Of a stretch of 64,000 nucleotides of DNA, positions 6,533-20,349 are shown in pieces. The DNA is from Tetradesmus obliquus (Eukaryota; Chlorophyta; Chlorophyceae; Sphaeropleales; Scenedesmaceae). The translations under genes and the position numbers were made by a program. How positions within the stretch are numbered: the stretch's first letter is position 1; each line of letters begins with the position of its first letter. The stretch lies in NCBI GenBank assembly GCA_030272155.1, contig CP126207.1, forward strand, positions 2,170,001 to 2,234,000. The letters run 5' to 3'. The notes beneath the pieces are model-generated. The model was not told where the DNA came from and ran no database searches. It saw only the letters and a list, made by a program, of their open reading frames with translations.

Positions 6533-8445
6533 CTACCTCAGGCCTGGTGGGGCATACAGCCCACCACTGTTAATGATTGCCTGGTAGGTTGCTGGGAGGC
6601 TATCAATATCAGCCTGGACAGAAGCAGCTGGGTAGGCAAAGAACAATTCCACCAACTTGGCTATGCACTCCTTGTCATTGGGCTTGTTGTTCCAGCGCGC
6701 ATAACGCCAGGCTGTCATTGCCTGGGTCAGGTATGCATGCACATGCTCCACTACCTTGTGCATGTCAGGACTCAGGGCTGGCAAACTCAAAAGCCTGCCT
6801 GCAGGCCAGATGCCTAGCGACGCAAGCTCAGCCTTGGTGTGGGCTGTGCTGTTGTCCTGTGACAGCAGCCAGGGCGCGTGGCGCTGCAAACCCAGGCGTT
6901 CTGAGATGGTGTCCAGGTTGAGGTTGAGGTCCCAGATGCAATCCTCATACTCATCAGCTGTCATGCCTGTTGCCTCCTCATTTGTGGTGGTCTGCAGGTA
7001 CCAGCAGCAGTGCAGGCAGCAGCACAGCAGCAGCGGCACGCGGCGGCAGGCCCAGGGGGAAGTTTAGCAAGGAGGCTGAACAGCTGTATAAGCCAGAATT
7101 AAACTACATGCTGCTGAAGGACCAAGCAGCATACAGCACCCTCAAGCTTGTGTTCAAGTGCAAGTGCTGCAACAGGAAGCACACAAGGCTGCTGGCACTG
7201 CAAACAGCATCCCGTGGCCAGCAGCCATTCGCATGCCACGTGTGCACGCGCAGGGGCAGCAAGCATGAGAGGTTGCTGTATCAATTGCTGGACCAGTCTG
7301 CAGCTGTTGACTGCTATGCTGTTGAGGCAGTTGCTATTAGCAAGAAGATACAGCTGCAGGTAGCTGGCAGCAGCAAGGGGCTGTGGCTGAACCGGCACAA
7401 GTGGGATGCCATGCTGCTGAAGCCACACAGCTTGCTGATTGAGGTTCAAGGGGAGCAACACATAGATACAGAGGATGGCAGGCGCAACAACCGGGGTGAC
7501 ACGCTGGCAATCAGGCAAGCCAAGGATGAGGCACTGGCAACAGCAGCACTGGCCTTTGGGTTCAGTGTGCTGTGGCTTCACGCGGGTGCTGCTGATGACC
7601 CGTGCGGCCGCGCCGTGCGCTGGGCAGCAGCTCTGCAGCAGGCGGTGCAGCACGTTACTGCTGGCAGGCCCCCCAAGCTGTTCATGGCATGAACTCACCC
7701 GGTAAGCACAGCCCTCCCTGTCCCATGGCATGCCAGTTGTGCCTGTGAAGAACTTGATCCACACAGGCCCCAGCTGGTAGTTGACGCCAATGATGTACTT
7801 CAGCTTGATCGTCTTGCGGTTGCGCGTGAGCCGTGGCATGCTCCAGGCAAAGTCCTCTGCATCGCTGCTATACCAGCCCCTGGTGCAGCATTGGCTGAGG
7901 CACATCACCTTTTCATCCACATACACCACCCAAGGCTTCTGCTCCTCAAACACCTGCAGCTTCTCACCACACGATGTCACCCTGTCCCGCTTGTGCTGCG
8001 CGTCCAGGTAGGGCCGGTTGCGCACCTTGCCATACTGGAAGTGCGGGTCAATCTGCCTCATGTGCCTGGTCAGGGTCTCGCCGGAGACGCCAGCGGCTGT
8101 GATGATGTCACGCACCACGGGGTTGGTTGTCATGAGCGCGTGTACCGACTCGTACGGCCGCGGCCTGCCTGCTGCATACCAGTTGAGGCATTCAGCATAG
8201 CATGTGTGCGTCTGAGCATCAGTCAGTTTTGGCGGACGGCCGCTGCCTGACTCAGGGACGACAATGTTGCCGTCAACATCCATGCGCGGGCCCCAAATCC
8301 GCATGTATTGCAGTGGATTAGAGGGCACAGGCAGGCCTGCGTCCTCTAGCATGGTGCGCATGGCCGCTGTGGCTGCATTGACATTGCCCCTGTTGGCCCT
8401 GTATGCAAGGCCAGCGGCAGCCTCCAGGCCGACTGTCAAGGTCAT
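6533..8445 (-). CDS. Tc1/mariner-like DDE transposase, array copy
   Basis: Exons 8445-7699 and 6991-6533. Same translation as the copy ending at 4778; intact. Confidence 0.85.
7108..7692 (+). CDS. Zinc-ribbon PD-(D/E)XK-like nuclease, array copy
   Basis: Lies antisense in the intron 6992-7698. Same translation as the copy at 3441; intact. Confidence 0.7.
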   Translation: MLLKDQAAYSTLKLVFKCKCCNRKHTRLLALQTASRGQQPFACHVCTRRGSKHERLLYQLLDQSAAVDCYAVEAVAISKKIQLQVAGSSKGLWLNRHKWDAMLLKPHSLLIEVQGEQHIDTEDGRRNNRGDTLAIRQAKDEALATAALAFGFSVLWLHAGAADDPCGRAVRWAAALQQAVQHVTAGRPPKLFMA

Positions 8446-8633
8446 GTTCTGCAGTTACAGTACAAACCCTAGTCAGTGGTGAACCTTGGACATGAGCAGT
8501 AGTGACGCCGGCGGTGCTTGGTTGAGGGTGCGGCTTGGCTGTGCAGACGGCATTAGCATGCTATGTCATTGTGTAGCACTGTATTGTGAATGCAGTATTG
8601 TCTGTTGAGTAATCATGAATATTTAATTGAAGT

Positions 8634-9348
8634 CACTGGGTCTCATAAAGATTCTCGCCTCGTACATGCAGGTACATAGTCAAGATCCGTATGCATCTAT
8701 TGGTGTGCTCAGATTGTGCGCAGCCTGCGTGCATGTCCAGAAAACCGAGTTTACGTATGTCCCTGGGCGCCCTAAGAAACTGCGGGGATTTGCGTGTTTT
8801 GGCCCTGCTGTGCTGCTTCGAGTGAAACATAAAAAGTATGCTTGCATCTGACAGCAGCAGCAGGGCTGACCATGCACTGTGGGCTTGTGTGTGCTTCTGT
8901 GATGGCATTACATTGCTGGTGTGCACTCGTGATGTTCGCCCTGCCTGGCTTTGCTACTTGCAAATAACGCGTTTTGTGCATCTCGATAATTTGGGTGTGA
9001 CACAGTGATGCAGCGCGCTGCAGCAGCAGCCCAGCTGGCCCACCTGCTGCCTGCAACCAGCTCCTGGCCCCTTGCTGTGCTGATGTGTGCTGTTGGCAGC
9101 CTTGCCCCAAGTACCGTTTTCGTTGCTGTTCTGTGCGGAAGTTACATGTGCTGAAAAGCAGTACTTCTGGGGGGTCGACAGCAGCAGCAGCACGCAGCAC
9201 AGCAGGAGTGCATGCATTCAGCCTCTTCAGCCCTGCATTGTGTGCCTGTGGTAACCGTCCTTACACGTACGAGTTTGCGATTGATACTGTTGCAACTCAG
9301 ATACTTGGCAGGCAAAAGGCCCTGTGAGAATGAATATGAGACCCAGTG
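8634..9348. mobile_element. CACTA-like nested element, unit copy 3
   Basis: Same termini and AGT flanks as the element at 1300-2014. Confidence 0.72.
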
Positions 9349-10199
9349 AGTATCGAGCCCCTGCATGGCATGGGTTTAGGGCTGTTGACGTGTGTTGCGA
9401 ACCAGCAGCTCAGCCGCTGGTAATATTTGCAGTGATACAGCATCGAAGTTCGCAGTTTCTGACTACTATCACCGGATGTAAGCATCGCTGCACGCATAGC
9501 TTTGCCGTTGCCAAGTTTGACTCGGCATGATCTTACCACCTTGCTTGCTGTAGCGCGACAGGAATCCCTGATCACAACCGCGGAAATATACTATATGGCT
9601 TCAAATGTCGGATAGGAGCACGGCAGGAGCAGGAGGTCGGGCGAGGACGAGCAGGCATCACGCAATCGTGCAGCAGGTGAGGAGCAACAACCTGGCCAGA
9701 CATCGATGTATTGCAACACGCATCCGCAGTTCAGAAGTGATATTTCAGTAGAACACACAGCGTGCTACCTAGCATGAGCATTGCAGCTGTGCAGCATGCT
9801 GGCCAGAGCAGCAGCTGCGCCCTCCTGGCAGAACTGGTCTGCTGCATTTCAGCAGCAGCCAGGCTCTACACGATTTACTTATCAGCACCAGAACCTCCGC
9901 CAGTAACATACCATCTCTACTGTGCCATTGCCTCCTGCAGGCACATGTCAGGCATGGAGCATTGCTGCCAGGCACTCGGCAGCAGCAGCAGCGCGAGTGC
10001 CGCCAGCAGCTGTGGGTGCCAACACACCATGCCCATCAACAACCAAGACAATCACGTTGCAGCAGGTATGAAATGCATCCAGCATATGCAGTGCTGTCAC
10101 TACACCACATCAGCTGTTGCAACAGCTTGCAGCAACCAAGTTGAACAGCAGCAGGCAACCCATCTGCATGAGTTGCGCAAGCAGTGCATGCACCAACCT

Positions 10200-12112
10200 C
10201 TACCTCAGGCCTGGTGGGGCATACAGCCCACCACTGTTAATGATTGCCTGGTAGGTTGCTGGGAGGCTATCAATATCAGCCTGGACAGAAGCAGCTGGGT
10301 AGGCAAAGAACAATTCCACCAACTTGGCTATGCACTCCTTGTCATTGGGCTTGTTGTTCCAGCGCGCATAACGCCAGGCTGTCATTGCCTGGGTCAGGTA
10401 TGCATGCACATGCTCCACTACCTTGTGCATGTCAGGACTCAGGGCTGGCAAACTCAAAAGCCTGCCTGCAGGCCAGATGCCTAGCGACGCAAGCTCAGCC
10501 TTGGTGTGGGCTGTGCTGTTGTCCTGTGACAGCAGCCAGGGCGCGTGGCGCTGCAAACCCAGGCGTTCTGAGATGGTGTCCAGGTTGAGGTTGAGGTCCC
10601 AGATGCAATCCTCATACTCATCAGCTGTCATGCCTGTTGCCTCCTCATTTGTGGTGGTCTGCAGGTACCAGCAGCAGTGCAGGCAGCAGCACAGCAGCAG
10701 CGGCACGCGGCGGCAGGCCCAGGGGGAAGTTTAGCAAGGAGGCTGAACAGCTGTATAAGCCAGAATTAAACTACATGCTGCTGAAGGACCAAGCAGCATA
10801 CAGCACCCTCAAGCTTGTGTTCAAGTGCAAGTGCTGCAACAGGAAGCACACAAGGCTGCTGGCACTGCAAACAGCATCCCGTGGCCAGCAGCCATTCGCA
10901 TGCCACGTGTGCACGCGCAGGGGCAGCAAGCATGAGAGGTTGCTGTATCAATTGCTGGACCAGTCTGCAGCTGTTGACTGCTATGCTGTTGAGGCAGTTG
11001 CTATTAGCAAGAAGATACAGCTGCAGGTAGCTGGCAGCAGCAAGGGGCTGTGGCTGAACCGGCACAAGTGGGATGCCATGCTGCTGAAGCCACACAGCTT
11101 GCTGATTGAGGTTCAAGGGGAGCAACACATAGATACAGAGGATGGCAGGCGCAACAACCGGGGTGACACGCTGGCAATCAGGCAAGCCAAGGATGAGGCA
11201 CTGGCAACAGCAGCACTGGCCTTTGGGTTCAGTGTGCTGTGGCTTCACGCGGGTGCTGCTGATGACCCGTGCGGCCGCGCCGTGCGCTGGGCAGCAGCTC
11301 TGCAGCAGGCGGTGCAGCACGTTACTGCTGGCAGGCCCCCCAAGCTGTTCATGGCATGAACTCACCCGGTAAGCACAGCCCTCCCTGTCCCATGGCATGC
11401 CAGTTGTGCCTGTGAAGAACTTGATCCACACAGGCCCCAGCTGGTAGTTGACGCCAATGATGTACTTCAGCTTGATCGTCTTGCGGTTGCGCGTGAGCCG
11501 TGGCATGCTCCAGGCAAAGTCCTCTGCATCGCTGCTATACCAGCCCCTGGTGCAGCATTGGCTGAGGCACATCACCTTTTCATCCACATACACCACCCAA
11601 GGCTTCTGCTCCTCAAACACCTGCAGCTTCTCACCACACGATGTCACCCTGTCCCGCTTGTGCTGCGCGTCCAGGTAGGGCCGGTTGCGCACCTTGCCAT
11701 ACTGGAAGTGCGGGTCAATCTGCCTCATGTGCCTGGTCAGGGTCTCGCCGGAGACGCCAGCGGCTGTGATGATGTCACGCACCACGGGGTTGGTTGTCAT
11801 GAGCGCGTGTACCGACTCGTACGGCCGCGGCCTGCCTGCTGCATACCAGTTGAGGCATTCAGCATAGCATGTGTGCGTCTGAGCATCAGTCAGTTTTGGC
11901 GGACGGCCGCTGCCTGACTCAGGGACGACAATGTTGCCGTCAACATCCATGCGCGGGCCCCAAATCCGCATGTATTGCAGTGGATTAGAGGGCACAGGCA
12001 GGCCTGCGTCCTCTAGCATGGTGCGCATGGCCGCTGTGGCTGCATTGACATTGCCCCTGTTGGCCCTGTATGCAAGGCCAGCGGCAGCCTCCAGGCCGAC
12101 TGTCAAGGTCAT
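10200..12112 (-). CDS. Tc1/mariner-like DDE transposase, array copy
   Basis: Exons 12112-11366 and 10658-10200. Same translation as the first full copy; intact. Confidence 0.85.
10775..11359 (+). CDS. Zinc-ribbon PD-(D/E)XK-like nuclease, array copy
   Basis: Lies antisense in the intron 10659-11365. Same translation as the first full copy; intact. Confidence 0.7.
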   Translation: MLLKDQAAYSTLKLVFKCKCCNRKHTRLLALQTASRGQQPFACHVCTRRGSKHERLLYQLLDQSAAVDCYAVEAVAISKKIQLQVAGSSKGLWLNRHKWDAMLLKPHSLLIEVQGEQHIDTEDGRRNNRGDTLAIRQAKDEALATAALAFGFSVLWLHAGAADDPCGRAVRWAAALQQAVQHVTAGRPPKLFMA

Positions 12113-12300
12113 GTTCTGCAGTTACAGTACAAACCCTAGTCAGTGGTGAACCTTGGACATGAGCAGTAGTGACGCCGGCGGTGCTTGGTTGAGGGTGCGG
12201 CTTGGCTGTGCAGACGGCATTAGCATGCTATGTCATTGTGTAGCACTGTATTGTGAATGCAGTATTGTCTGTTGAGTAATCATGAATATTTAATTGAAGT

Positions 12301-13015
12301 CACTGGGTCTCATAAAGATTCTCGCCTCGTACATGCAGGTACATAGTCAAGATCCGTATGCATCTATTGGTGTGCTCAGATTGTGCGCAGCCTGCGTGCA
12401 TGTCCAGAAAACCGAGTTTACGTATGTCCCTGGGCGCCCTAAGAAACTGCGGGGATTTGCGTGTTTTGGCCCTGCTGTGCTGCTTCGAGTGAAACATAAA
12501 AAGTATGCTTGCATCTGACAGCAGCAGCAGGGCTGACCATGCACTGTGGGCTTGTGTGTGCTTCTGTGATGGCATTACATTGCTGGTGTGCACTCGTGAT
12601 GTTCGCCCTGCCTGGCTTTGCTACTTGCAAATAACGCGTTTTGTGCATCTCGATAATTTGGGTGTGACACAGTGATGCAGCGCGCTGCAGCAGCAGCCCA
12701 GCTGGCCCACCTGCTGCCTGCAACCAGCTCCTGGCCCCTTGCTGTGCTGATGTGTGCTGTTGGCAGCCTTGCCCCAAGTACCGTTTTCGTTGCTGTTCTG
12801 TGCGGAAGTTACATGTGCTGAAAAGCAGTACTTCTGGGGGGTCGACAGCAGCAGCAGCACGCAGCACAGCAGGAGTGCATGCATTCAGCCTCTTCAGCCC
12901 TGCATTGTGTGCCTGTGGTAACCGTCCTTACACGTACGAGTTTGCGATTGATACTGTTGCAACTCAGATACTTGGCAGGCAAAAGGCCCTGTGAGAATGA
13001 ATATGAGACCCAGTG
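12301..13015. mobile_element. CACTA-like nested element, unit copy 4
   Basis: Same termini and AGT flanks as the element at 1300-2014. Confidence 0.72.
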
Positions 13016-13866
13016 AGTATCGAGCCCCTGCATGGCATGGGTTTAGGGCTGTTGACGTGTGTTGCGAACCAGCAGCTCAGCCGCTGGTAATATTTGCAGT
13101 GATACAGCATCGAAGTTCGCAGTTTCTGACTACTATCACCGGATGTAAGCATCGCTGCACGCATAGCTTTGCCGTTGCCAAGTTTGACTCGGCATGATCT
13201 TACCACCTTGCTTGCTGTAGCGCGACAGGAATCCCTGATCACAACCGCGGAAATATACTATATGGCTTCAAATGTCGGATAGGAGCACGGCAGGAGCAGG
13301 AGGTCGGGCGAGGACGAGCAGGCATCACGCAATCGTGCAGCAGGTGAGGAGCAACAACCTGGCCAGACATCGATGTATTGCAACACGCATCCGCAGTTCA
13401 GAAGTGATATTTCAGTAGAACACACAGCGTGCTACCTAGCATGAGCATTGCAGCTGTGCAGCATGCTGGCCAGAGCAGCAGCTGCGCCCTCCTGGCAGAA
13501 CTGGTCTGCTGCATTTCAGCAGCAGCCAGGCTCTACACGATTTACTTATCAGCACCAGAACCTCCGCCAGTAACATACCATCTCTACTGTGCCATTGCCT
13601 CCTGCAGGCACATGTCAGGCATGGAGCATTGCTGCCAGGCACTCGGCAGCAGCAGCAGCGCGAGTGCCGCCAGCAGCTGTGGGTGCCAACACACCATGCC
13701 CATCAACAACCAAGACAATCACGTTGCAGCAGGTATGAAATGCATCCAGCATATGCAGTGCTGTCACTACACCACATCAGCTGTTGCAACAGCTTGCAGC
13801 AACCAAGTTGAACAGCAGCAGGCAACCCATCTGCATGAGTTGCGCAAGCAGTGCATGCACCAACCT

Positions 13867-15779
13867 CTACCTCAGGCCTGGTGGGGCATACAGCCCACCA
13901 CTGTTAATGATTGCCTGGTAGGTTGCTGGGAGGCTATCAATATCAGCCTGGACAGAAGCAGCTGGGTAGGCAAAGAACAATTCCACCAACTTGGCTATGC
14001 ACTCCTTGTCATTGGGCTTGTTGTTCCAGCGCGCATAACGCCAGGCTGTCATTGCCTGGGTCAGGTATGCATGCACATGCTCCACTACCTTGTGCATGTC
14101 AGGACTCAGGGCTGGCAAACTCAAAAGCCTGCCTGCAGGCCAGATGCCTAGCGACGCAAGCTCAGCCTTGGTGTGGGCTGTGCTGTTGTCCTGTGACAGC
14201 AGCCAGGGCGCGTGGCGCTGCAAACCCAGGCGTTCTGAGATGGTGTCCAGGTTGAGGTTGAGGTCCCAGATGCAATCCTCATACTCATCAGCTGTCATGC
14301 CTGTTGCCTCCTCATTTGTGGTGGTCTGCAGGTACCAGCAGCAGTGCAGGCAGCAGCACAGCAGCAGCGGCACGCGGCGGCAGGCCCAGGGGGAAGTTTA
14401 GCAAGGAGGCTGAACAGCTGTATAAGCCAGAATTAAACTACATGCTGCTGAAGGACCAAGCAGCATACAGCACCCTCAAGCTTGTGTTCAAGTGCAAGTG
14501 CTGCAACAGGAAGCACACAAGGCTGCTGGCACTGCAAACAGCATCCCGTGGCCAGCAGCCATTCGCATGCCACGTGTGCACGCGCAGGGGCAGCAAGCAT
14601 GAGAGGTTGCTGTATCAATTGCTGGACCAGTCTGCAGCTGTTGACTGCTATGCTGTTGAGGCAGTTGCTATTAGCAAGAAGATACAGCTGCAGGTAGCTG
14701 GCAGCAGCAAGGGGCTGTGGCTGAACCGGCACAAGTGGGATGCCATGCTGCTGAAGCCACACAGCTTGCTGATTGAGGTTCAAGGGGAGCAACACATAGA
14801 TACAGAGGATGGCAGGCGCAACAACCGGGGTGACACGCTGGCAATCAGGCAAGCCAAGGATGAGGCACTGGCAACAGCAGCACTGGCCTTTGGGTTCAGT
14901 GTGCTGTGGCTTCACGCGGGTGCTGCTGATGACCCGTGCGGCCGCGCCGTGCGCTGGGCAGCAGCTCTGCAGCAGGCGGTGCAGCACGTTACTGCTGGCA
15001 GGCCCCCCAAGCTGTTCATGGCATGAACTCACCCGGTAAGCACAGCCCTCCCTGTCCCATGGCATGCCAGTTGTGCCTGTGAAGAACTTGATCCACACAG
15101 GCCCCAGCTGGTAGTTGACGCCAATGATGTACTTCAGCTTGATCGTCTTGCGGTTGCGCGTGAGCCGTGGCATGCTCCAGGCAAAGTCCTCTGCATCGCT
15201 GCTATACCAGCCCCTGGTGCAGCATTGGCTGAGGCACATCACCTTTTCATCCACATACACCACCCAAGGCTTCTGCTCCTCAAACACCTGCAGCTTCTCA
15301 CCACACGATGTCACCCTGTCCCGCTTGTGCTGCGCGTCCAGGTAGGGCCGGTTGCGCACCTTGCCATACTGGAAGTGCGGGTCAATCTGCCTCATGTGCC
15401 TGGTCAGGGTCTCGCCGGAGACGCCAGCGGCTGTGATGATGTCACGCACCACGGGGTTGGTTGTCATGAGCGCGTGTACCGACTCGTACGGCCGCGGCCT
15501 GCCTGCTGCATACCAGTTGAGGCATTCAGCATAGCATGTGTGCGTCTGAGCATCAGTCAGTTTTGGCGGACGGCCGCTGCCTGACTCAGGGACGACAATG
15601 TTGCCGTCAACATCCATGCGCGGGCCCCAAATCCGCATGTATTGCAGTGGATTAGAGGGCACAGGCAGGCCTGCGTCCTCTAGCATGGTGCGCATGGCCG
15701 CTGTGGCTGCATTGACATTGCCCCTGTTGGCCCTGTATGCAAGGCCAGCGGCAGCCTCCAGGCCGACTGTCAAGGTCAT
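13867..15779 (-). CDS. Tc1/mariner-like DDE transposase, array copy
   Basis: Exons 15779-15033 and 14325-13867. Same translation as the first full copy; intact. Confidence 0.85.
14442..15026 (+). CDS. Zinc-ribbon PD-(D/E)XK-like nuclease, array copy
   Basis: Lies antisense in the intron 14326-15032. Same translation as the first full copy; intact. Confidence 0.7.
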   Translation: MLLKDQAAYSTLKLVFKCKCCNRKHTRLLALQTASRGQQPFACHVCTRRGSKHERLLYQLLDQSAAVDCYAVEAVAISKKIQLQVAGSSKGLWLNRHKWDAMLLKPHSLLIEVQGEQHIDTEDGRRNNRGDTLAIRQAKDEALATAALAFGFSVLWLHAGAADDPCGRAVRWAAALQQAVQHVTAGRPPKLFMA

Positions 15780-15967
15780 GTTCTGCAGTTACAGTACAAA
15801 CCCTAGTCAGTGGTGAACCTTGGACATGAGCAGTAGTGACGCCGGCGGTGCTTGGTTGAGGGTGCGGCTTGGCTGTGCAGACGGCATTAGCATGCTATGT
15901 CATTGTGTAGCACTGTATTGTGAATGCAGTATTGTCTGTTGAGTAATCATGAATATTTAATTGAAGT

Positions 15968-16682
15968 CACTGGGTCTCATAAAGATTCTCGCCTCGTACA
16001 TGCAGGTACATAGTCAAGATCCGTATGCATCTATTGGTGTGCTCAGATTGTGCGCAGCCTGCGTGCATGTCCAGAAAACCGAGTTTACGTATGTCCCTGG
16101 GCGCCCTAAGAAACTGCGGGGATTTGCGTGTTTTGGCCCTGCTGTGCTGCTTCGAGTGAAACATAAAAAGTATGCTTGCATCTGACAGCAGCAGCAGGGC
16201 TGACCATGCACTGTGGGCTTGTGTGTGCTTCTGTGATGGCATTACATTGCTGGTGTGCACTCGTGATGTTCGCCCTGCCTGGCTTTGCTACTTGCAAATA
16301 ACGCGTTTTGTGCATCTCGATAATTTGGGTGTGACACAGTGATGCAGCGCGCTGCAGCAGCAGCCCAGCTGGCCCACCTGCTGCCTGCAACCAGCTCCTG
16401 GCCCCTTGCTGTGCTGATGTGTGCTGTTGGCAGCCTTGCCCCAAGTACCGTTTTCGTTGCTGTTCTGTGCGGAAGTTACATGTGCTGAAAAGCAGTACTT
16501 CTGGGGGGTCGACAGCAGCAGCAGCACGCAGCACAGCAGGAGTGCATGCATTCAGCCTCTTCAGCCCTGCATTGTGTGCCTGTGGTAACCGTCCTTACAC
16601 GTACGAGTTTGCGATTGATACTGTTGCAACTCAGATACTTGGCAGGCAAAAGGCCCTGTGAGAATGAATATGAGACCCAGTG
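15968..16682. mobile_element. CACTA-like nested element, unit copy 5
   Basis: Same termini and AGT flanks as the element at 1300-2014. Confidence 0.72.
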
Positions 16683-17533
16683 AGTATCGAGCCCCTGCAT
16701 GGCATGGGTTTAGGGCTGTTGACGTGTGTTGCGAACCAGCAGCTCAGCCGCTGGTAATATTTGCAGTGATACAGCATCGAAGTTCGCAGTTTCTGACTAC
16801 TATCACCGGATGTAAGCATCGCTGCACGCATAGCTTTGCCGTTGCCAAGTTTGACTCGGCATGATCTTACCACCTTGCTTGCTGTAGCGCGACAGGAATC
16901 CCTGATCACAACCGCGGAAATATACTATATGGCTTCAAATGTCGGATAGGAGCACGGCAGGAGCAGGAGGTCGGGCGAGGACGAGCAGGCATCACGCAAT
17001 CGTGCAGCAGGTGAGGAGCAACAACCTGGCCAGACATCGATGTATTGCAACACGCATCCGCAGTTCAGAAGTGATATTTCAGTAGAACACACAGCGTGCT
17101 ACCTAGCATGAGCATTGCAGCTGTGCAGCATGCTGGCCAGAGCAGCAGCTGCGCCCTCCTGGCAGAACTGGTCTGCTGCATTTCAGCAGCAGCCAGGCTC
17201 TACACGATTTACTTATCAGCACCAGAACCTCCGCCAGTAACATACCATCTCTACTGTGCCATTGCCTCCTGCAGGCACATGTCAGGCATGGAGCATTGCT
17301 GCCAGGCACTCGGCAGCAGCAGCAGCGCGAGTGCCGCCAGCAGCTGTGGGTGCCAACACACCATGCCCATCAACAACCAAGACAATCACGTTGCAGCAGG
17401 TATGAAATGCATCCAGCATATGCAGTGCTGTCACTACACCACATCAGCTGTTGCAACAGCTTGCAGCAACCAAGTTGAACAGCAGCAGGCAACCCATCTG
17501 CATGAGTTGCGCAAGCAGTGCATGCACCAACCT

Positions 17534-19446
17534 CTACCTCAGGCCTGGTGGGGCATACAGCCCACCACTGTTAATGATTGCCTGGTAGGTTGCTGGGAGG
17601 CTATCAATATCAGCCTGGACAGAAGCAGCTGGGTAGGCAAAGAACAATTCCACCAACTTGGCTATGCACTCCTTGTCATTGGGCTTGTTGTTCCAGCGCG
17701 CATAACGCCAGGCTGTCATTGCCTGGGTCAGGTATGCATGCACATGCTCCACTACCTTGTGCATGTCAGGACTCAGGGCTGGCAAACTCAAAAGCCTGCC
17801 TGCAGGCCAGATGCCTAGCGACGCAAGCTCAGCCTTGGTGTGGGCTGTGCTGTTGTCCTGTGACAGCAGCCAGGGCGCGTGGCGCTGCAAACCCAGGCGT
17901 TCTGAGATGGTGTCCAGGTTGAGGTTGAGGTCCCAGATGCAATCCTCATACTCATCAGCTGTCATGCCTGTTGCCTCCTCATTTGTGGTGGTCTGCAGGT
18001 ACCAGCAGCAGTGCAGGCAGCAGCACAGCAGCAGCGGCACGCGGCGGCAGGCCCAGGGGGAAGTTTAGCAAGGAGGCTGAACAGCTGTATAAGCCAGAAT
18101 TAAACTACATGCTGCTGAAGGACCAAGCAGCATACAGCACCCTCAAGCTTGTGTTCAAGTGCAAGTGCTGCAACAGGAAGCACACAAGGCTGCTGGCACT
18201 GCAAACAGCATCCCGTGGCCAGCAGCCATTCGCATGCCACGTGTGCACGCGCAGGGGCAGCAAGCATGAGAGGTTGCTGTATCAATTGCTGGACCAGTCT
18301 GCAGCTGTTGACTGCTATGCTGTTGAGGCAGTTGCTATTAGCAAGAAGATACAGCTGCAGGTAGCTGGCAGCAGCAAGGGGCTGTGGCTGAACCGGCACA
18401 AGTGGGATGCCATGCTGCTGAAGCCACACAGCTTGCTGATTGAGGTTCAAGGGGAGCAACACATAGATACAGAGGATGGCAGGCGCAACAACCGGGGTGA
18501 CACGCTGGCAATCAGGCAAGCCAAGGATGAGGCACTGGCAACAGCAGCACTGGCCTTTGGGTTCAGTGTGCTGTGGCTTCACGCGGGTGCTGCTGATGAC
18601 CCGTGCGGCCGCGCCGTGCGCTGGGCAGCAGCTCTGCAGCAGGCGGTGCAGCACGTTACTGCTGGCAGGCCCCCCAAGCTGTTCATGGCATGAACTCACC
18701 CGGTAAGCACAGCCCTCCCTGTCCCATGGCATGCCAGTTGTGCCTGTGAAGAACTTGATCCACACAGGCCCCAGCTGGTAGTTGACGCCAATGATGTACT
18801 TCAGCTTGATCGTCTTGCGGTTGCGCGTGAGCCGTGGCATGCTCCAGGCAAAGTCCTCTGCATCGCTGCTATACCAGCCCCTGGTGCAGCATTGGCTGAG
18901 GCACATCACCTTTTCATCCACATACACCACCCAAGGCTTCTGCTCCTCAAACACCTGCAGCTTCTCACCACACGATGTCACCCTGTCCCGCTTGTGCTGC
19001 GCGTCCAGGTAGGGCCGGTTGCGCACCTTGCCATACTGGAAGTGCGGGTCAATCTGCCTCATGTGCCTGGTCAGGGTCTCGCCGGAGACGCCAGCGGCTG
19101 TGATGATGTCACGCACCACGGGGTTGGTTGTCATGAGCGCGTGTACCGACTCGTACGGCCGCGGCCTGCCTGCTGCATACCAGTTGAGGCATTCAGCATA
19201 GCATGTGTGCGTCTGAGCATCAGTCAGTTTTGGCGGACGGCCGCTGCCTGACTCAGGGACGACAATGTTGCCGTCAACATCCATGCGCGGGCCCCAAATC
19301 CGCATGTATTGCAGTGGATTAGAGGGCACAGGCAGGCCTGCGTCCTCTAGCATGGTGCGCATGGCCGCTGTGGCTGCATTGACATTGCCCCTGTTGGCCC
19401 TGTATGCAAGGCCAGCGGCAGCCTCCAGGCCGACTGTCAAGGTCAT
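17534..19446 (-). CDS. Tc1/mariner-like DDE transposase, array copy
   Basis: Exons 19446-18700 and 17992-17534. Same translation as the first full copy; intact. Confidence 0.85.
18109..18693 (+). CDS. Zinc-ribbon PD-(D/E)XK-like nuclease, array copy
   Basis: Lies antisense in the intron 17993-18699. Same translation as the first full copy; intact. Confidence 0.7.
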   Translation: MLLKDQAAYSTLKLVFKCKCCNRKHTRLLALQTASRGQQPFACHVCTRRGSKHERLLYQLLDQSAAVDCYAVEAVAISKKIQLQVAGSSKGLWLNRHKWDAMLLKPHSLLIEVQGEQHIDTEDGRRNNRGDTLAIRQAKDEALATAALAFGFSVLWLHAGAADDPCGRAVRWAAALQQAVQHVTAGRPPKLFMA

Positions 19447-19634
19447 GTTCTGCAGTTACAGTACAAACCCTAGTCAGTGGTGAACCTTGGACATGAGCAG
19501 TAGTGACGCCGGCGGTGCTTGGTTGAGGGTGCGGCTTGGCTGTGCAGACGGCATTAGCATGCTATGTCATTGTGTAGCACTGTATTGTGAATGCAGTATT
19601 GTCTGTTGAGTAATCATGAATATTTAATTGAAGT

Positions 19635-20349
19635 CACTGGGTCTCATAAAGATTCTCGCCTCGTACATGCAGGTACATAGTCAAGATCCGTATGCATCTA
19701 TTGGTGTGCTCAGATTGTGCGCAGCCTGCGTGCATGTCCAGAAAACCGAGTTTACGTATGTCCCTGGGCGCCCTAAGAAACTGCGGGGATTTGCGTGTTT
19801 TGGCCCTGCTGTGCTGCTTCGAGTGAAACATAAAAAGTATGCTTGCATCTGACAGCAGCAGCAGGGCTGACCATGCACTGTGGGCTTGTGTGTGCTTCTG
19901 TGATGGCATTACATTGCTGGTGTGCACTCGTGATGTTCGCCCTGCCTGGCTTTGCTACTTGCAAATAACGCGTTTTGTGCATCTCGATAATTTGGGTGTG
20001 ACACAGTGATGCAGCGCGCTGCAGCAGCAGCCCAGCTGGCCCACCTGCTGCCTGCAACCAGCTCCTGGCCCCTTGCTGTGCTGATGTGTGCTGTTGGCAG
20101 CCTTGCCCCAAGTACCGTTTTCGTTGCTGTTCTGTGCGGAAGTTACATGTGCTGAAAAGCAGTACTTCTGGGGGGTCGACAGCAGCAGCAGCACGCAGCA
20201 CAGCAGGAGTGCATGCATTCAGCCTCTTCAGCCCTGCATTGTGTGCCTGTGGTAACCGTCCTTACACGTACGAGTTTGCGATTGATACTGTTGCAACTCA
20301 GATACTTGGCAGGCAAAAGGCCCTGTGAGAATGAATATGAGACCCAGTG
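19635..20349. mobile_element. CACTA-like nested element, unit copy 6
   Basis: Same termini and AGT flanks as the element at 1300-2014. Confidence 0.72.
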